From contig CAYVHL010000002.1 of the NCBI GenBank assembly GCA_964451255.1, forward strand, positions 62,001 through 126,000: a stretch of 64,000 nucleotides of DNA. Direction: 5' to 3'. The DNA comes from JAHBTB01 sp964451255 (GTDB taxonomy: Bacteria; Armatimonadota; Fimbriimonadia; Fimbriimonadales; Fimbriimonadaceae). The notes under the pieces were generated by a model. The model was not told where the DNA came from. It worked only from the letters and a program-made list of their open reading frames with translations, and did not search any database. Within the stretch, counting starts at the first letter, position 1, and every line of letters begins with the position of its first letter. The translations under genes and the position numbers were made by a program. Below, in pieces: positions 34,003 to 42,456 of the stretch.

Positions 34003-36678
34003 TCAGTGCGGATCGTCAGGGTCGTCGAACTGGTCGGCCCAGTTGTGGTTACCAAGCGGGCCGCCGCGTGGGTCGGGCTTGATCTCCAGAGGCGTTTCAT
34101 GGGCCACCCCGTCAACCGTGAGCCGCACAGTGTAGGTTCCCGGCGGCACAAACTGCCCCCGGGAGACCGGCGTGTCGTGCCACACGGCTTGCATGCGCAA
34201 GCCCCTCCTCCCGGCCGTCCTCAGATCCCACACGAACCGGTGCGCGCCCTGCCCCGTGCCCAAACCGACCAGGGGCCTTGCCCAACGCGGGTCGACGGTC
34301 AGCGTCTTGGGGTCGAGGGGTTCCAATTTGTCCTCGCTGGAAAAGGTGCGGATCACCTTGCCGTCCGGTCCGATGACCTCTAATGTCACCAGTTTCGCGG
34401 CACTAGGCAACACATAGTCGAGGCAAATACCGTCGGGTGGGTTCTGTCCGTGAGGCTCCTCTGGCGGGAGCGGCGTGTCGGTGTTGGAGTTCCACTCGAC
34501 GAGGTAGGCGACCGACGGCTTCACAAGTACCGTGCCCAGTTGACGTAGCAATCCGATTTGGTCGCAGATCCAGAACCCGCGCCCGTGCGTGCCGACCACC
34601 AGGTCGTCGTCCTTGACCACCAAGTCTCGGACGCTGGTCGCCGGCATGTTCAGGCGTAACGGGTTCCAGTGTTCGCCGTCGTCACTAGAAAACCAGACAG
34701 CGGTCTCGGTCGCCGCATAAAGCAACCGTGCCTTGACGGGATCCTCTCGGACCGCGTTCACGGGCTGGTCGTCGAGCCCGCTGACCGCTAGCCGCCAACT
34801 CGCCCCGAAGTCGTGCGTCACATAGACGTAGGGCTTCAGGTCGTCGCAACGCAACCGGTTCACCGAGACGTATGCCGTCCCAGGCTCGTAGTGCCCGGCG
34901 TCGATCTGGCTCACTTTGCTCCAACTCGTGAGGGCCTTAGGGGTCACGTCCGACCAATGCGCGCCGCCGTCCTTGGTCAGCCACACCAGGCCGTCGTCCG
35001 TGCCGCACCAAATGATCCCTGTGTCCAAGGGCGACGGAGCGACAGCATAGATGACGCCCCGGCGGTTCATCTTCTTGCCGGCATCGGCTCCGACCGCAAA
35101 CGACTCTGGGACGTCCCATGTCTCGCGGGACAGGTCGGGCGAGACCTTTGTCCAGTGCTGGCCGCCGTCCACCGTCTTCATGAGCCATTGGGCGGCTTGG
35201 AAGAGGATGCGCGGGTCCTTGGGCGAGAAGACCAAGGGCATGGTGCGGATGTAGCGAGTGCCCGGGATGTCAGGACGGACACCCTCGACTTTGCCCGTGC
35301 TCCAGCGGAACTTCGTCCCTTTCTGCCCATAGACGATGTCAGGGTCCAGGGGGTCGGGGGCGACGTAGGCGTACTCCTCAGCCCCAACCGGGTGCCACTC
35401 CCGGAACGTGATCTGCCCGTCGTTGCCCCGGCTGGCGACCGCCGCCGATCCGCTCTCCTGTTGCCCGCCGTACACCCAATAGGGGAACCGGTTGTCGGTG
35501 CTGACGTGATAGAACTGTGCGGTCGGCTGGTTGTACCAACTGCTCCAGGTCTCGCCGCCGTTGACGCTGATCGTCGCGCCCTGGTCGGCGGCTTGTCCGA
35601 TGATGTCCGGCTGCGTGGGGTGGATGACGATGGTGTGGTAGTCGTCGCCGCCCGGTGAGCCCTTGATGCACACCCAGTCATTGCCACCGTTGTCGCTCCG
35701 ATATGTGGAGGTGTTAGCGGCATAGACCTTATCAGGGTCGGTCGGGTCCACCCGAATCTCGGCGAAGTCACCGCCTCGTCCCCACAGCCGCCGTTCGTTG
35801 GTCACCAGGCGCCAGGTCGCGCCCGCGTCGTCGCTCCGATAGATGCCCCCCTTGGTGGGCGAGTCGACCGTCGCATAGAGGCGTTTGTTGTCTGCCGCGC
35901 ACACGGTGAAGCCGATCCGTCCCAAGTGGTCGGCGGCCTCGGGCAGGCCGCCGTGAAGCTGGTGCCAGGTCGCGCCGCCGTCCGTAGACTTGAAGAGGCC
36001 GCTGGCCGAGCCTTGCCAGTCTCCGTTCTCCCATGGCCCCTCCCGGCTGGACCACATGTCGGCGTAGACCGTCTGTGGGTCGGCGGGGTCGATCGAGACG
36101 GCAGGAGAACCGGTGTCCTCGTCGATGTAGAGGACCTGCTTCCACGTCTTGCCACCGTCCAACGTGCGGTAGACGCCTCGCTCCTTGTTCCGACCATAGG
36201 GGTGGCCCATGACGGCGACGAACACGCGGTCGGGGTTCTTGGGGTCCACGCTGATTCCGCTGATCTGTTGCCCGTCCCGCAGGCCGGTGTTCTGCCAGGT
36301 CTTGCCGCCGTCGGTGGTTTTGTAGACCCCGTCGCCTACGCTCAGGTCAGGCCGATGGAGCCCCTCGCCGCTGCCGACGTACACGGTGTCCGGCCTGCTC
36401 TGGGCGATGGCCAGGCAACCGACCGACCCGGTGGGCTGGTCGTCAAAGACCGGCTGCCAGGTGTGACCATAGTCAGTGGTCTTCCAGACACCCCCGTTGT
36501 TGACGCCGATGTACCAGATGTTCGGCTTCGACCAAACCAGGTCGATGCCCACCGTCCGTCCGGCTCGGAAGGGGCCGATGCTCCGCCAACTCAGGCAACG
36601 ATATTTGTCAAGTGGAACCGACTGCGCCACGACGTTCATCACCAGACAGAGGACGAGAAGAGCCAACCCACCGCGCAT
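34003..36678 (-). CDS. Secreted BNR/Asp-box repeat protein (sortilin/VPS10-like propeller)
   Basis: An 891-residue exported protein with an N-terminal signal peptide (MRGGLALLVLCLVMNVVAQS). It contains about ten Asp-box motifs of the form x-x-D-x-G-x-x-W, such as TTDYGHTW, TTDGGKTW, STDGGATW and SDDAGATW, spread over residues 65-650. These fold into one or two beta-propellers. A C-terminal beta-sandwich with GTYTVRLTVDG follows. Proteins of this type are commonly annotated as glycosyl hydrolases or sortilin-like, but no glycosidase residues can be assigned from the motif alone. Role in the envelope or in polymer binding is inferred. Confidence 0.88.
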   Translation of the reverse strand: MRGGLALLVLCLVMNVVAQSVPLDKYRCLSWRSIGPFRAGRTVGIDLVWSKPNIWYIGVNNGGVWKTTDYGHTWQPVFDDQPTGSVGCLAIAQSRPDTVYVGSGEGLHRPDLSVGDGVYKTTDGGKTWQNTGLRDGQQISGISVDPKNPDRVFVAVMGHPYGRNKERGVYRTLDGGKTWKQVLYIDEDTGSPAVSIDPADPQTVYADMWSSREGPWENGDWQGSASGLFKSTDGGATWHQLHGGLPEAADHLGRIGFTVCAADNKRLYATVDSPTKGGIYRSDDAGATWRLVTNERRLWGRGGDFAEIRVDPTDPDKVYAANTSTYRSDNGGNDWVCIKGSPGGDDYHTIVIHPTQPDIIGQAADQGATISVNGGETWSSWYNQPTAQFYHVSTDNRFPYWVYGGQQESGSAAVASRGNDGQITFREWHPVGAEEYAYVAPDPLDPDIVYGQKGTKFRWSTGKVEGVRPDIPGTRYIRTMPLVFSPKDPRILFQAAQWLMKTVDGGQHWTKVSPDLSRETWDVPESFAVGADAGKKMNRRGVIYAVAPSPLDTGIIWCGTDDGLVWLTKDGGAHWSDVTPKALTSWSKVSQIDAGHYEPGTAYVSVNRLRCDDLKPYVYVTHDFGASWRLAVSGLDDQPVNAVREDPVKARLLYAATETAVWFSSDDGEHWNPLRLNMPATSVRDLVVKDDDLVVGTHGRGFWICDQIGLLRQLGTVLVKPSVAYLVEWNSNTDTPLPPEEPHGQNPPDGICLDYVLPSAAKLVTLEVIGPDGKVIRTFSSEDKLEPLDPKTLTVDPRWARPLVGLGTGQGAHRFVWDLRTAGRRGLRMQAVWHDTPVSRGQFVPPGTYTVRLTVDGVAHETPLEIKPDPRGGPLGNHNWADQFDDPDDPH

Positions 36679-36759
36679 GGGCGTGGTTTACCCGTGTTCG
36701 CGGGCCGAAGGCCACTTTCGGGCGGCCCGAACGAGACCGCCCGACGAATTGAGTCAAGG

Positions 36760-38169
36760 TCAGACGTCGCTGTACAGGAAGAACTCGTACGGGTGGGGAC
36801 GCAGGTCCACCGCGTCGCATTCGTTCTTCAGCTTGTAGTCGATGTAGGTTTGGACCAGGTCGGGGGTGAATACGTCCCCTTTCGTGAGGTAGGCGTGGTC
36901 TCTTTGCAGGTTTTCCAGCACCAACCGGAGAGAGCCCGGTGTCTGAGGGATGTCTGCCTTCTCTTCTGGTGCGAGCTCGTACAGGTCTTTGTCCACCGGG
37001 GCGCGGGGCTCGACACGGTTCTGGATGCCGTCGATGCCCGCCATCAACATGGCGGCAAAGGCCAGGTAGGGGTTGGCCATGGGATCCGGAGCGCGGAACT
37101 CGACCCGCTTGGCTTTCGGCGAGCTGCCGCTCACCGGGATGCGGATACAGGCCGACCGGTTTCGAGCTGAGTACACCAGGTTGATGGGCGCCTCGTAGCC
37201 GGGGACCAGGCGGCGGTAGGAGTTGGTGGAGGGGTTGGTGAACGCGAGGAGGCTGGGGGCGTGCTTGAGCAGTCCGCCAATGTACCATCGGGCGGCGTCG
37301 CTGAGCCCGGCGTAACCGTTGGCGTCGAAGAAGATGTTCTCGCCGTTCTTCCAAAGGGACTGGTGGCAGTGCATGCCGCTGCCGTTGTCCGCAAAGACGG
37401 GCTTGGGCATGAACGTGGCGGCCATGCCGTACCGGGCGGCGACGTTCTTGACGACGTACTTGTACTTCTGTTGCTTGTCCGCCATGGTCTTGAGCGTGTC
37501 GAAGCGGACGTCGATCTCGCATTGGCCGGGCGCGGCCACCTCGTGGTGGTGAAGTTCAGTCTGCACACCGACCTCTTCGAGCAACAGGCACATTTCGCCG
37601 CGTAGGTCGCTTAGTTTGTCGGCTGGCGCCACAGGGAAGTATCCACCCTTGTTCCTCATCGTGTAGCCCAGGGCGTCGTCGGCCCCGCTGTTCCAGTGGG
37701 CTTCCACGCTATCGATCTCGTAGCCCGCGGCCTGGGGGTCGTTACGGTAGGCCATCTTGTCGAAGATAAAGAACTCTGCCTCGGGCCCGAAGTAGGCGGC
37801 GTCGGCGATGCCGGTGCTGTGGAGGTACTTCTCGGCCTTGGCGGCGACGTTGCGCGGGTCGCGACTGTACTCCTCCCGGGTGAACGGGTCGCGGACGTCG
37901 GTGAAGATGACGGCCGTCTCGTGCTCGGTGAAGGGGTCCATGAACATTCCATCGGCGTCAAGCAGAAGGAGCATGTCCGACTCGTTGATGGTCTGGAACC
38001 CGCGGATCGACGACCCGTCGAACATGAGGCCGTCCTCAAAAGTGCCTTCGTTCAGGGCATGGGAGGGAATGGTGAAGTGGTGCCACATGCCGAACAGGTC
38101 GGTAAAGCGCACGTCGACGAACTTGGCTTCGTTCTCGGCAATGAATTTGAGGGCTTCTTTCGATGTCAT
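36760..38169 (-). CDS. glnA: Glutamine synthetase type I
   Basis: A 469-residue enzyme that makes glutamine from glutamate, ammonia and ATP. Visible motifs are FDGSSIRGF, the ATP-binding stretch VKNVAARYGMAATFMPKP, GSGMHCHQSLW, and NPSTNSYRRLVPGYEAP. The loop DKDLYELAPEEK contains the tyrosine that is adenylylated by GlnE in GS-I-beta enzymes, so activity may be covalently regulated. Length fits the dodecameric GS-I type. The 145-base gap upstream should hold its promoter; I found no clear PII or NtrC site there. The neighbouring secreted-cassette genes are unrelated. Confidence 0.97.
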   Translation of the reverse strand: MTSKEALKFIAENEAKFVDVRFTDLFGMWHHFTIPSHALNEGTFEDGLMFDGSSIRGFQTINESDMLLLLDADGMFMDPFTEHETAVIFTDVRDPFTREEYSRDPRNVAAKAEKYLHSTGIADAAYFGPEAEFFIFDKMAYRNDPQAAGYEIDSVEAHWNSGADDALGYTMRNKGGYFPVAPADKLSDLRGEMCLLLEEVGVQTELHHHEVAAPGQCEIDVRFDTLKTMADKQQKYKYVVKNVAARYGMAATFMPKPVFADNGSGMHCHQSLWKNGENIFFDANGYAGLSDAARWYIGGLLKHAPSLLAFTNPSTNSYRRLVPGYEAPINLVYSARNRSACIRIPVSGSSPKAKRVEFRAPDPMANPYLAFAAMLMAGIDGIQNRVEPRAPVDKDLYELAPEEKADIPQTPGSLRLVLENLQRDHAYLTKGDVFTPDLVQTYIDYKLKNECDAVDLRPHPYEFFLYSDV

Positions 38170-38314
38170 GGATCGGTCCTCGCCGGGCCCGGAGCGAAAT
38201 GGCGAGGGCCAGCAGACGCTCTACCGCCCACTGGCCCCTGTGCCTTTCCGCCCGCCCCGTCGCTTGCGAATGGGCAAGGCTACCACAACTTGGATCCCGT
38301 GGGACTACTGGTGG

Positions 38315-39265
38315 TCACAGTGAAATCGTCCAGTTCGGTTTGGGGCCCTGCACCGCCATATTCACGATGAAGTCGTGCGAACTCAATGTCACGATCGGCT
38401 CGGCACCACGGATCATCTCAAGGAGATTCTGGGAGCTGACGTCACCCGCCGCCGCCCGATCCCTCAGTTTGCCCAGACGGGCATCGACGTAAATGCGTGC
38501 CATCCGATAGGCCACAGGATCCGTCTTGAGGTCGTAGCGGACGAAGGTAGGGCCTTTGTCGATGAGCCTTTGAACGGTCGAGACTGGCAACCTCTCAAGC
38601 AAGATGGCGGGGGCTTCGCACGCCGGACCGATGGCTTGGTAGTCGGCAGGGGTCAAGTTTAAGCGCAGGCTCCTTGCCCACCTTTTCTTGAGTTCTTCGT
38701 AGTCCACGACCAGCTTGATCTCAGTATCGGTCGCGGTGACCTTGGCACAGATCGTCTTGGCGACGTGTCGCCAGAAATCCGAGACAGACATTTTGTCGAA
38801 TGAGAACGCCATCGTGCACGCGTCGAGGAACCAGTTCGAGGTGATCTTCTTGCCCCATTTCAGGTTGGCGAGCGCATGGACGCCCGCCTGGATGCCGTGG
38901 CCCTGGGCCAGGGTCACCTCGTCGCCGGTGATGGTCAGAATCTTGGCTAAGCCGGGCGAGGGAGAGTCCTGCTGGCCCTCTGTCTCCTGGTCGTACCGCT
39001 TGCTGTGTGGGTAGGGCAACCCACTGTCGGCGACCGCGATCATGTTCTGATCGGGGACGACGGCGCCGAGGCGACCGCCCAGGAAGTCGAATCGCCGTAG
39101 GGCACGGGGGTTCTCCAGTTGCAGTTCGCCGTACTGGCGATGCCCGGCGACGAAGGCGGGTACGCCACACTCCGTTGCCAAGAAGTGGGCCAGTGCCCCC
39201 GACGAGCCACCAAGGAATCGGGAATGCGCCAAGGCGCAAAGCAACACAACTGAAGGCGCCAGCAC
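38315..39265 (-). CDS. Secreted protein of a three-copy family (copy B)
   Basis: A 316-residue protein with a signal-like N-terminus (MLAPSVVLLCALA). It clearly aligns with the gene at 40124: GGSSGALAHFLATEC with GGSAANLATFLQDEC, SFDKMSVSDFWRHVAKTIC with SFDKMSEGEFWRHVADSLC, and VDYEELKKRWA with VDYSSLRRRWA. A weaker match links both to the gene at 2447. The start is a GTG at 39265, three bases after the TAA of the small gene upstream, whose glycine codons (GGAGGAGG) provide the likely ribosome-binding site. No catalytic motif is recognised. Export is inferred from the leader. Confidence 0.72.
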   Translation of the reverse strand: MLAPSVVLLCALAHSRFLGGSSGALAHFLATECGVPAFVAGHRQYGELQLENPRALRRFDFLGGRLGAVVPDQNMIAVADSGLPYPHSKRYDQETEGQQDSPSPGLAKILTITGDEVTLAQGHGIQAGVHALANLKWGKKITSNWFLDACTMAFSFDKMSVSDFWRHVAKTICAKVTATDTEIKLVVDYEELKKRWARSLRLNLTPADYQAIGPACEAPAILLERLPVSTVQRLIDKGPTFVRYDLKTDPVAYRMARIYVDARLGKLRDRAAAGDVSSQNLLEMIRGAEPIVTLSSHDFIVNMAVQGPKPNWTISL

Positions 39266-39268
39266 GGT

Positions 39269-39715
39269 TTAGCCTCCTCCGCCCGAGCCGGCGGGTCCAG
39301 CAATGTTGATAAGATGTGTCGGATGGTAGGCCGAATCATGACGATCTGGCCTATTGTCAGTGTCGACCACCGTGTACGATGCCTGCCTCGTCCATATCTC
39401 GCCCTGTGGCACGACGATAAGATGGATGCTGTGCTGCCACTCGACAAGGCCAGTCTCAGCACTGTACGCGGAGGGCGAACTCGGAAACGAAGGCGGTGTA
39501 TTGGTACTGCCAGGGCTCAGATTTGGATCGGGGGTGTAAGAAATTCCTCGATCTGTATTACCGAATTGTGTCTGCACCCCATAGATAGTGACACTGTCTT
39601 TATCATACGTGGAGATTGTTAGCGTCACCACTCCCCCGGACACCCCTGCATCAGGCCCGGAGATCGATCCGGTAAGGGCTGGTGCATAGCTCCAACCGTC
39701 AGGCACGGGCCGCAT
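39269..39715 (-). CDS. Small Gly-tailed protein, cassette partner of copy B, possibly out of frame with its signal peptide
   Basis: A 148-residue frame ending in AGSGGGG, placed directly before copy B like the small gene at 3457. From the ATG at 39715 it has no signal peptide. Upstream, an ATG at 39800 starts MLIEAMVLSVLATPP in another frame and runs through ten consecutive C (39752-39761). Losing one C would join that leader to this frame without a stop, giving a 176-residue exported protein. In the sequence as given, the leader frame ends at a TGA near 39707. So the gene is either phase-variable (currently off), wrongly read by one base, or truly starts at 39715. Confidence 0.6.
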   Translation of the reverse strand: MRPVPDGWSYAPALTGSISGPDAGVSGGVVTLTISTYDKDSVTIYGVQTQFGNTDRGISYTPDPNLSPGSTNTPPSFPSSPSAYSAETGLVEWQHSIHLIVVPQGEIWTRQASYTVVDTDNRPDRHDSAYHPTHLINIAGPAGSGGGG

Positions 39716-39751
39716 TGATCGACTGGTTAAGCATGCCGTGGGGGTGGTGGT

Positions 39752-39761
39752 GGGGGGGGGG
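39752..39761 (-). repeat. C10 tract (minus strand) between leader and body of the small cassette gene
   Basis: Ten consecutive G on the plus strand, followed on the minus strand by ACCACCACCCCC. Nine bases would put the upstream leader in frame with 39269-39715; ten does not. Confidence 0.9.
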
Positions 39762-39800
39762 CGTTGCTAGAACGCTGAGAACCATCGCTTCAATAAGCAT

Positions 39801-40123
39801 ATTTTCTTTCTCGACCGAAGTTATCGGCTCAACAAACAGAGTACACGAACGAATTCCGAAATGCAAGTTTCATTGATCAATACTTAGAACATTGCAAGAT
39901 AATCTGGCAATGTTGTTCATGCCAGCGATCAATTCAAAGTGCTTCGGGATTGGATCAAAACTTGGCCGAGTGGTTCAGCTTCAAGGTTTCCGGAGTCACG
40001 GGGCGTGGGACTTGTACCTGTGCGCCCGCTACGCAACCGGCAAGATCCGTTGACCGCACCCTTTAGGGACAAACCGACGGCAGAGCTACCCGAATCGACC
40101 CAAATCGTCCGCGCCACACTTCG
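39801..40123 (+). other. Gene-poor stretch upstream of the copy B cassette
   Basis: About 320 bases with no convincing gene. The first 100 bases are AT-rich and probably hold the promoter of the minus-strand cassette. An open frame 39939-40247 on the plus strand overlaps the next gene antisense and has no coding features. GGCCGAGTGGTTCAG near 39964 resembles a tRNA D-arm but no cloverleaf forms. Confidence 0.5.
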
Positions 40124-40960
40124 TCATATCATCACGAATCCCTTGTCTGGCCCAGGGAGGCCAATTACAATCGTGAAATCGTTTGACCTCAAAAAGATTG
40201 TCGGTGTCGTGCCCTTGATGAGCCCAAGCAACTCCTTTGCTCCGTAGTCTCCTTGCGCAACTTGTGACCTTAGGACTCGCATTCTCGCCTCGACGTACGC
40301 AGTGAGCTCTGGTGCCATTCCAGCCACAGCGTTTGGCTCCAACGTGAGCGATGTCGCCTTTGGTTCGACAAGCTGACGGAGCGTCTGGTCCGGGAGGGAG
40401 TTGATGAGGTCGTAGCGGACATAGCACCCTCTTCCTAAAAGGCTTAGCCTGTCCTCAGTCGCAGTGGCAAGCTCCATCGCCGCCCAACGTCTGCGGAGGC
40501 TGCTGTAATCGACCTGAAGCTCAATGGAGTCCTTCTTTATGACAGCCTTGCCGCAGAGACTGTCGGCGACATGTCGCCAAAACTCTCCTTCACTCATTTT
40601 GTCGAACGAGGCTGCCACATAGCACTTGTCGAAGAACCAAAGGGATTTCACCGGCTTGCCCCAATCTAGCCTTCGGAGATCTTCCACGCGAGCGGTCGCG
40701 ACCTTGGTGTCCTTCAGCTTGACGGTGTCTCCGTCCACGACGAACTTGTCATGCTCGCTCCTGAAATTTGGGGCTGCGTCGACGCCATGGGTAAAAGCTA
40801 GGTAGTAGCGGCTGTGGGGCCACGGCAAGTATATGTCTGCGATCGCCAACCTGTGTTCGTCCACTACTTTCGAATCGAGTTTTGGCCCAAGCAGGTCGAA
40901 TCGTGACGTGCTCTGTGAGCCTTTCAACGTGAGCTCTCCAAATCTGCGGGGAGCAGCCAC
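40124..40960 (-). CDS. Secreted protein of a three-copy family (copy C), 5' end frameshifted
   Basis: The intact frame encodes 278 residues from a GTG at 40960 and is clearly paralogous to copy B (FWRHVA, VDYSSLRRRWA and a DFTIVIGLPGP C-terminus). Homology continues upstream of that GTG for 26 codons in the same frame (GDFHGGSAANLATFLQDEC), but no start codon lies there. A signal peptide (MFLLLAAHFVALGSA, ATG at 41073) is present in the adjacent frame, and the two would join after adding one base near 41038. The gene is therefore a frameshifted pseudogene, a sequencing error, or an off-state. The full locus would be 40124-41073. Confidence 0.65.
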   Translation of the reverse strand: MAAPRRFGELTLKGSQSTSRFDLLGPKLDSKVVDEHRLAIADIYLPWPHSRYYLAFTHGVDAAPNFRSEHDKFVVDGDTVKLKDTKVATARVEDLRRLDWGKPVKSLWFFDKCYVAASFDKMSEGEFWRHVADSLCGKAVIKKDSIELQVDYSSLRRRWAAMELATATEDRLSLLGRGCYVRYDLINSLPDQTLRQLVEPKATSLTLEPNAVAGMAPELTAYVEARMRVLRSQVAQGDYGAKELLGLIKGTTPTIFLRSNDFTIVIGLPGPDKGFVMI

Positions 40961-41057
40961 GATCGCCGGTCTGTGGCATTCGTCTTGCAGGAATGTCGCG
41001 AGGTTAGCGGCTGAGCCGCCGTGGAAGTCGCCGACCCAAGAGCTACGAAATGAGCAG

Positions 41058-41246
41058 CTAATAGGAGGAACATAGTTTCATCCTGTTCCGCAGATGGTCG
41101 GAGTCAACCACCACAGTCATGTGCGTTCCAACACCAGACCTGGCTATTGGATACCATCTTCCGGGGCTCGGCCGTATGGTGTCGGGCACATCAAGATCGT
41201 ACAACTTTTCGCACGGCATGATGATATCTCGCAGATGTCCAGGCAA
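41058..41246 (-). pseudogene. Possible remnant of the small cassette gene upstream of copy C
   Basis: A 62-codon open frame (TTG at 41246) that ends overlapping the ATG of copy C by about 15 bases, just where the small partner lies in the other two cassettes. A THMTVVVDSDHLRNRM segment resembles ASYTVVDTDNRPDRHD of the gene at 39269. It has no signal peptide and no glycine tail. The resemblance is short, so this is a tentative call. Confidence 0.3.
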
Positions 41247-41300
41247 TATTCGGCTCGCTGGTTGGCCTGTGGCCGGTCAAGCGGGGAGACCTCTGCCTGG

Positions 41301-41306
41301 TAATCT
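41301..41306 (+). promoter_or_regulatory. -10-like TAATCT, supports the GTG start at 41314
   Basis: TAATCT lies seven bases before the GTG at 41314. It favours this start over the longer open frame beginning at 41119, whose extra residues look random. Confidence 0.4.
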
Positions 41307-41313
41307 CAATTCC

Positions 41314-42456
41314 GTGGCGATTGCCGCCCCTTTGCTTCTCGCCGCCCTCGCCATGGGGCAGGCCCAACATCTTCAGGTCGAACAGCCGCGCCTGCGCCGA
41401 GACCTGGCTAATGGGGCGCGGGTCTACGTCGAACGCCGCCCAGGGTTGGAGCGGTTCGCCCTGTGTGTGGCCCTCGAGGCTGGCGAGGACGTCGCGGGGC
41501 CTACGATTGGCCGACGCCACCTGTTGGAACACCTGTTCGCCCGAGGCGACGGCACGGTCGACCGAACCCTTGAGGGCAAGGGCTGCACCCTCTCCGCCTC
41601 GACGACCCGGGACACGATCTTCGTGGAGATCACCGGTCCAACCGCCGAACTGTCCGACGCGGTCCAAGTCCTCCGTACCCTGTTCCAACCGCTCAAGGTG
41701 ACCCAGGAACAGATCGTCCGGGAGGCGGGCGTGATCAGCGAAGAGAACGCTCTGCGACCGTGGTGGTCGGCGATGAACGACAAGGCTTGGCTCGACGCCT
41801 TCGGTCTGGCCGGCGACACCCTCTTCCTTTCCCATGATGAACTCGCCAAGGCGACCCCGGACGAAATGGCGGCGGTCCTCTCCGAGACTCTGGAGGGCAG
41901 CCGGACGACCGTCACCGTCATCGCCGACCTCGCCCCCGAGGCTATGGCCGACCAAGCCGCCTTGGCCGTCGGGCCCCTACCGAAGCGTGACAGCCTCCCG
42001 GTCGGGCGTGAATCGACCTTGGATACGGTGCCCGAGTCCGGCCAGGGCACCCTCCGGGCGCTCGTCGTCCCCGGCCTCGGCTTCTCCTCGACGGTCGCGG
42101 CGCTAGGCGCCGCGTTCGCCCTGCAGGAGCGTGTCCCCGGAGTCCAGGCCGTCTTCACCCCGTCCGCCCACACATGCCTTGTCTCCGTGGCGTACAGGGA
42201 CGCCGGTGCTTTGAAGAAAGCCCAGGCAATGGCCAAGGACGACGCGGCGACATTGGCGATAGTCGGCAAGACGGCGGCGCGCGCCTGGGCCCGTGGCCTG
42301 CAGTCCGATCCGGTGGCCGCAGCCAAGACCCGGGCGTTGTTGCTCCAGACTTCGGGGACGTCAGGAACCGAACTGATAGTCAACCAAGCCGACGACCTGC
42401 AGGACGACGCCTTCCTCGCCGTCCTGAGCCGCTTGGTCGGGGAGGGTGGACGGTGA
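41314..42456 (+). CDS. M16-family zinc peptidase, catalytic-type subunit
   Basis: A 380-residue insulinase/pitrilysin-type peptidase with a signal peptide (VAIAAPLLLAALAMGQA). The inverted zinc motif is H69-L-L-E72-H73, and the distal ligand is probably E143 or E144 in VISEENALRP. The second half is a degenerate M16 domain. It overlaps the following M16-like gene by four bases (GTGA). Such pairs form heterodimers in which one subunit carries zinc and the other helps close the chamber. Periplasmic location is inferred from the leader. Confidence 0.87.
   Translation: MAIAAPLLLAALAMGQAQHLQVEQPRLRRDLANGARVYVERRPGLERFALCVALEAGEDVAGPTIGRRHLLEHLFARGDGTVDRTLEGKGCTLSASTTRDTIFVEITGPTAELSDAVQVLRTLFQPLKVTQEQIVREAGVISEENALRPWWSAMNDKAWLDAFGLAGDTLFLSHDELAKATPDEMAAVLSETLEGSRTTVTVIADLAPEAMADQAALAVGPLPKRDSLPVGRESTLDTVPESGQGTLRALVVPGLGFSSTVAALGAAFALQERVPGVQAVFTPSAHTCLVSVAYRDAGALKKAQAMAKDDAATLAIVGKTAARAWARGLQSDPVAAAKTRALLLQTSGTSGTELIVNQADDLQDDAFLAVLSRLVGEGGR

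Noticed and set aside
39962..39980. GGCCGAGTGGTTCAG resembling a Leu/Ser tRNA D-arm
   Set aside because: No anticodon or T-arm follows at the right distance, so it does not form a cloverleaf.
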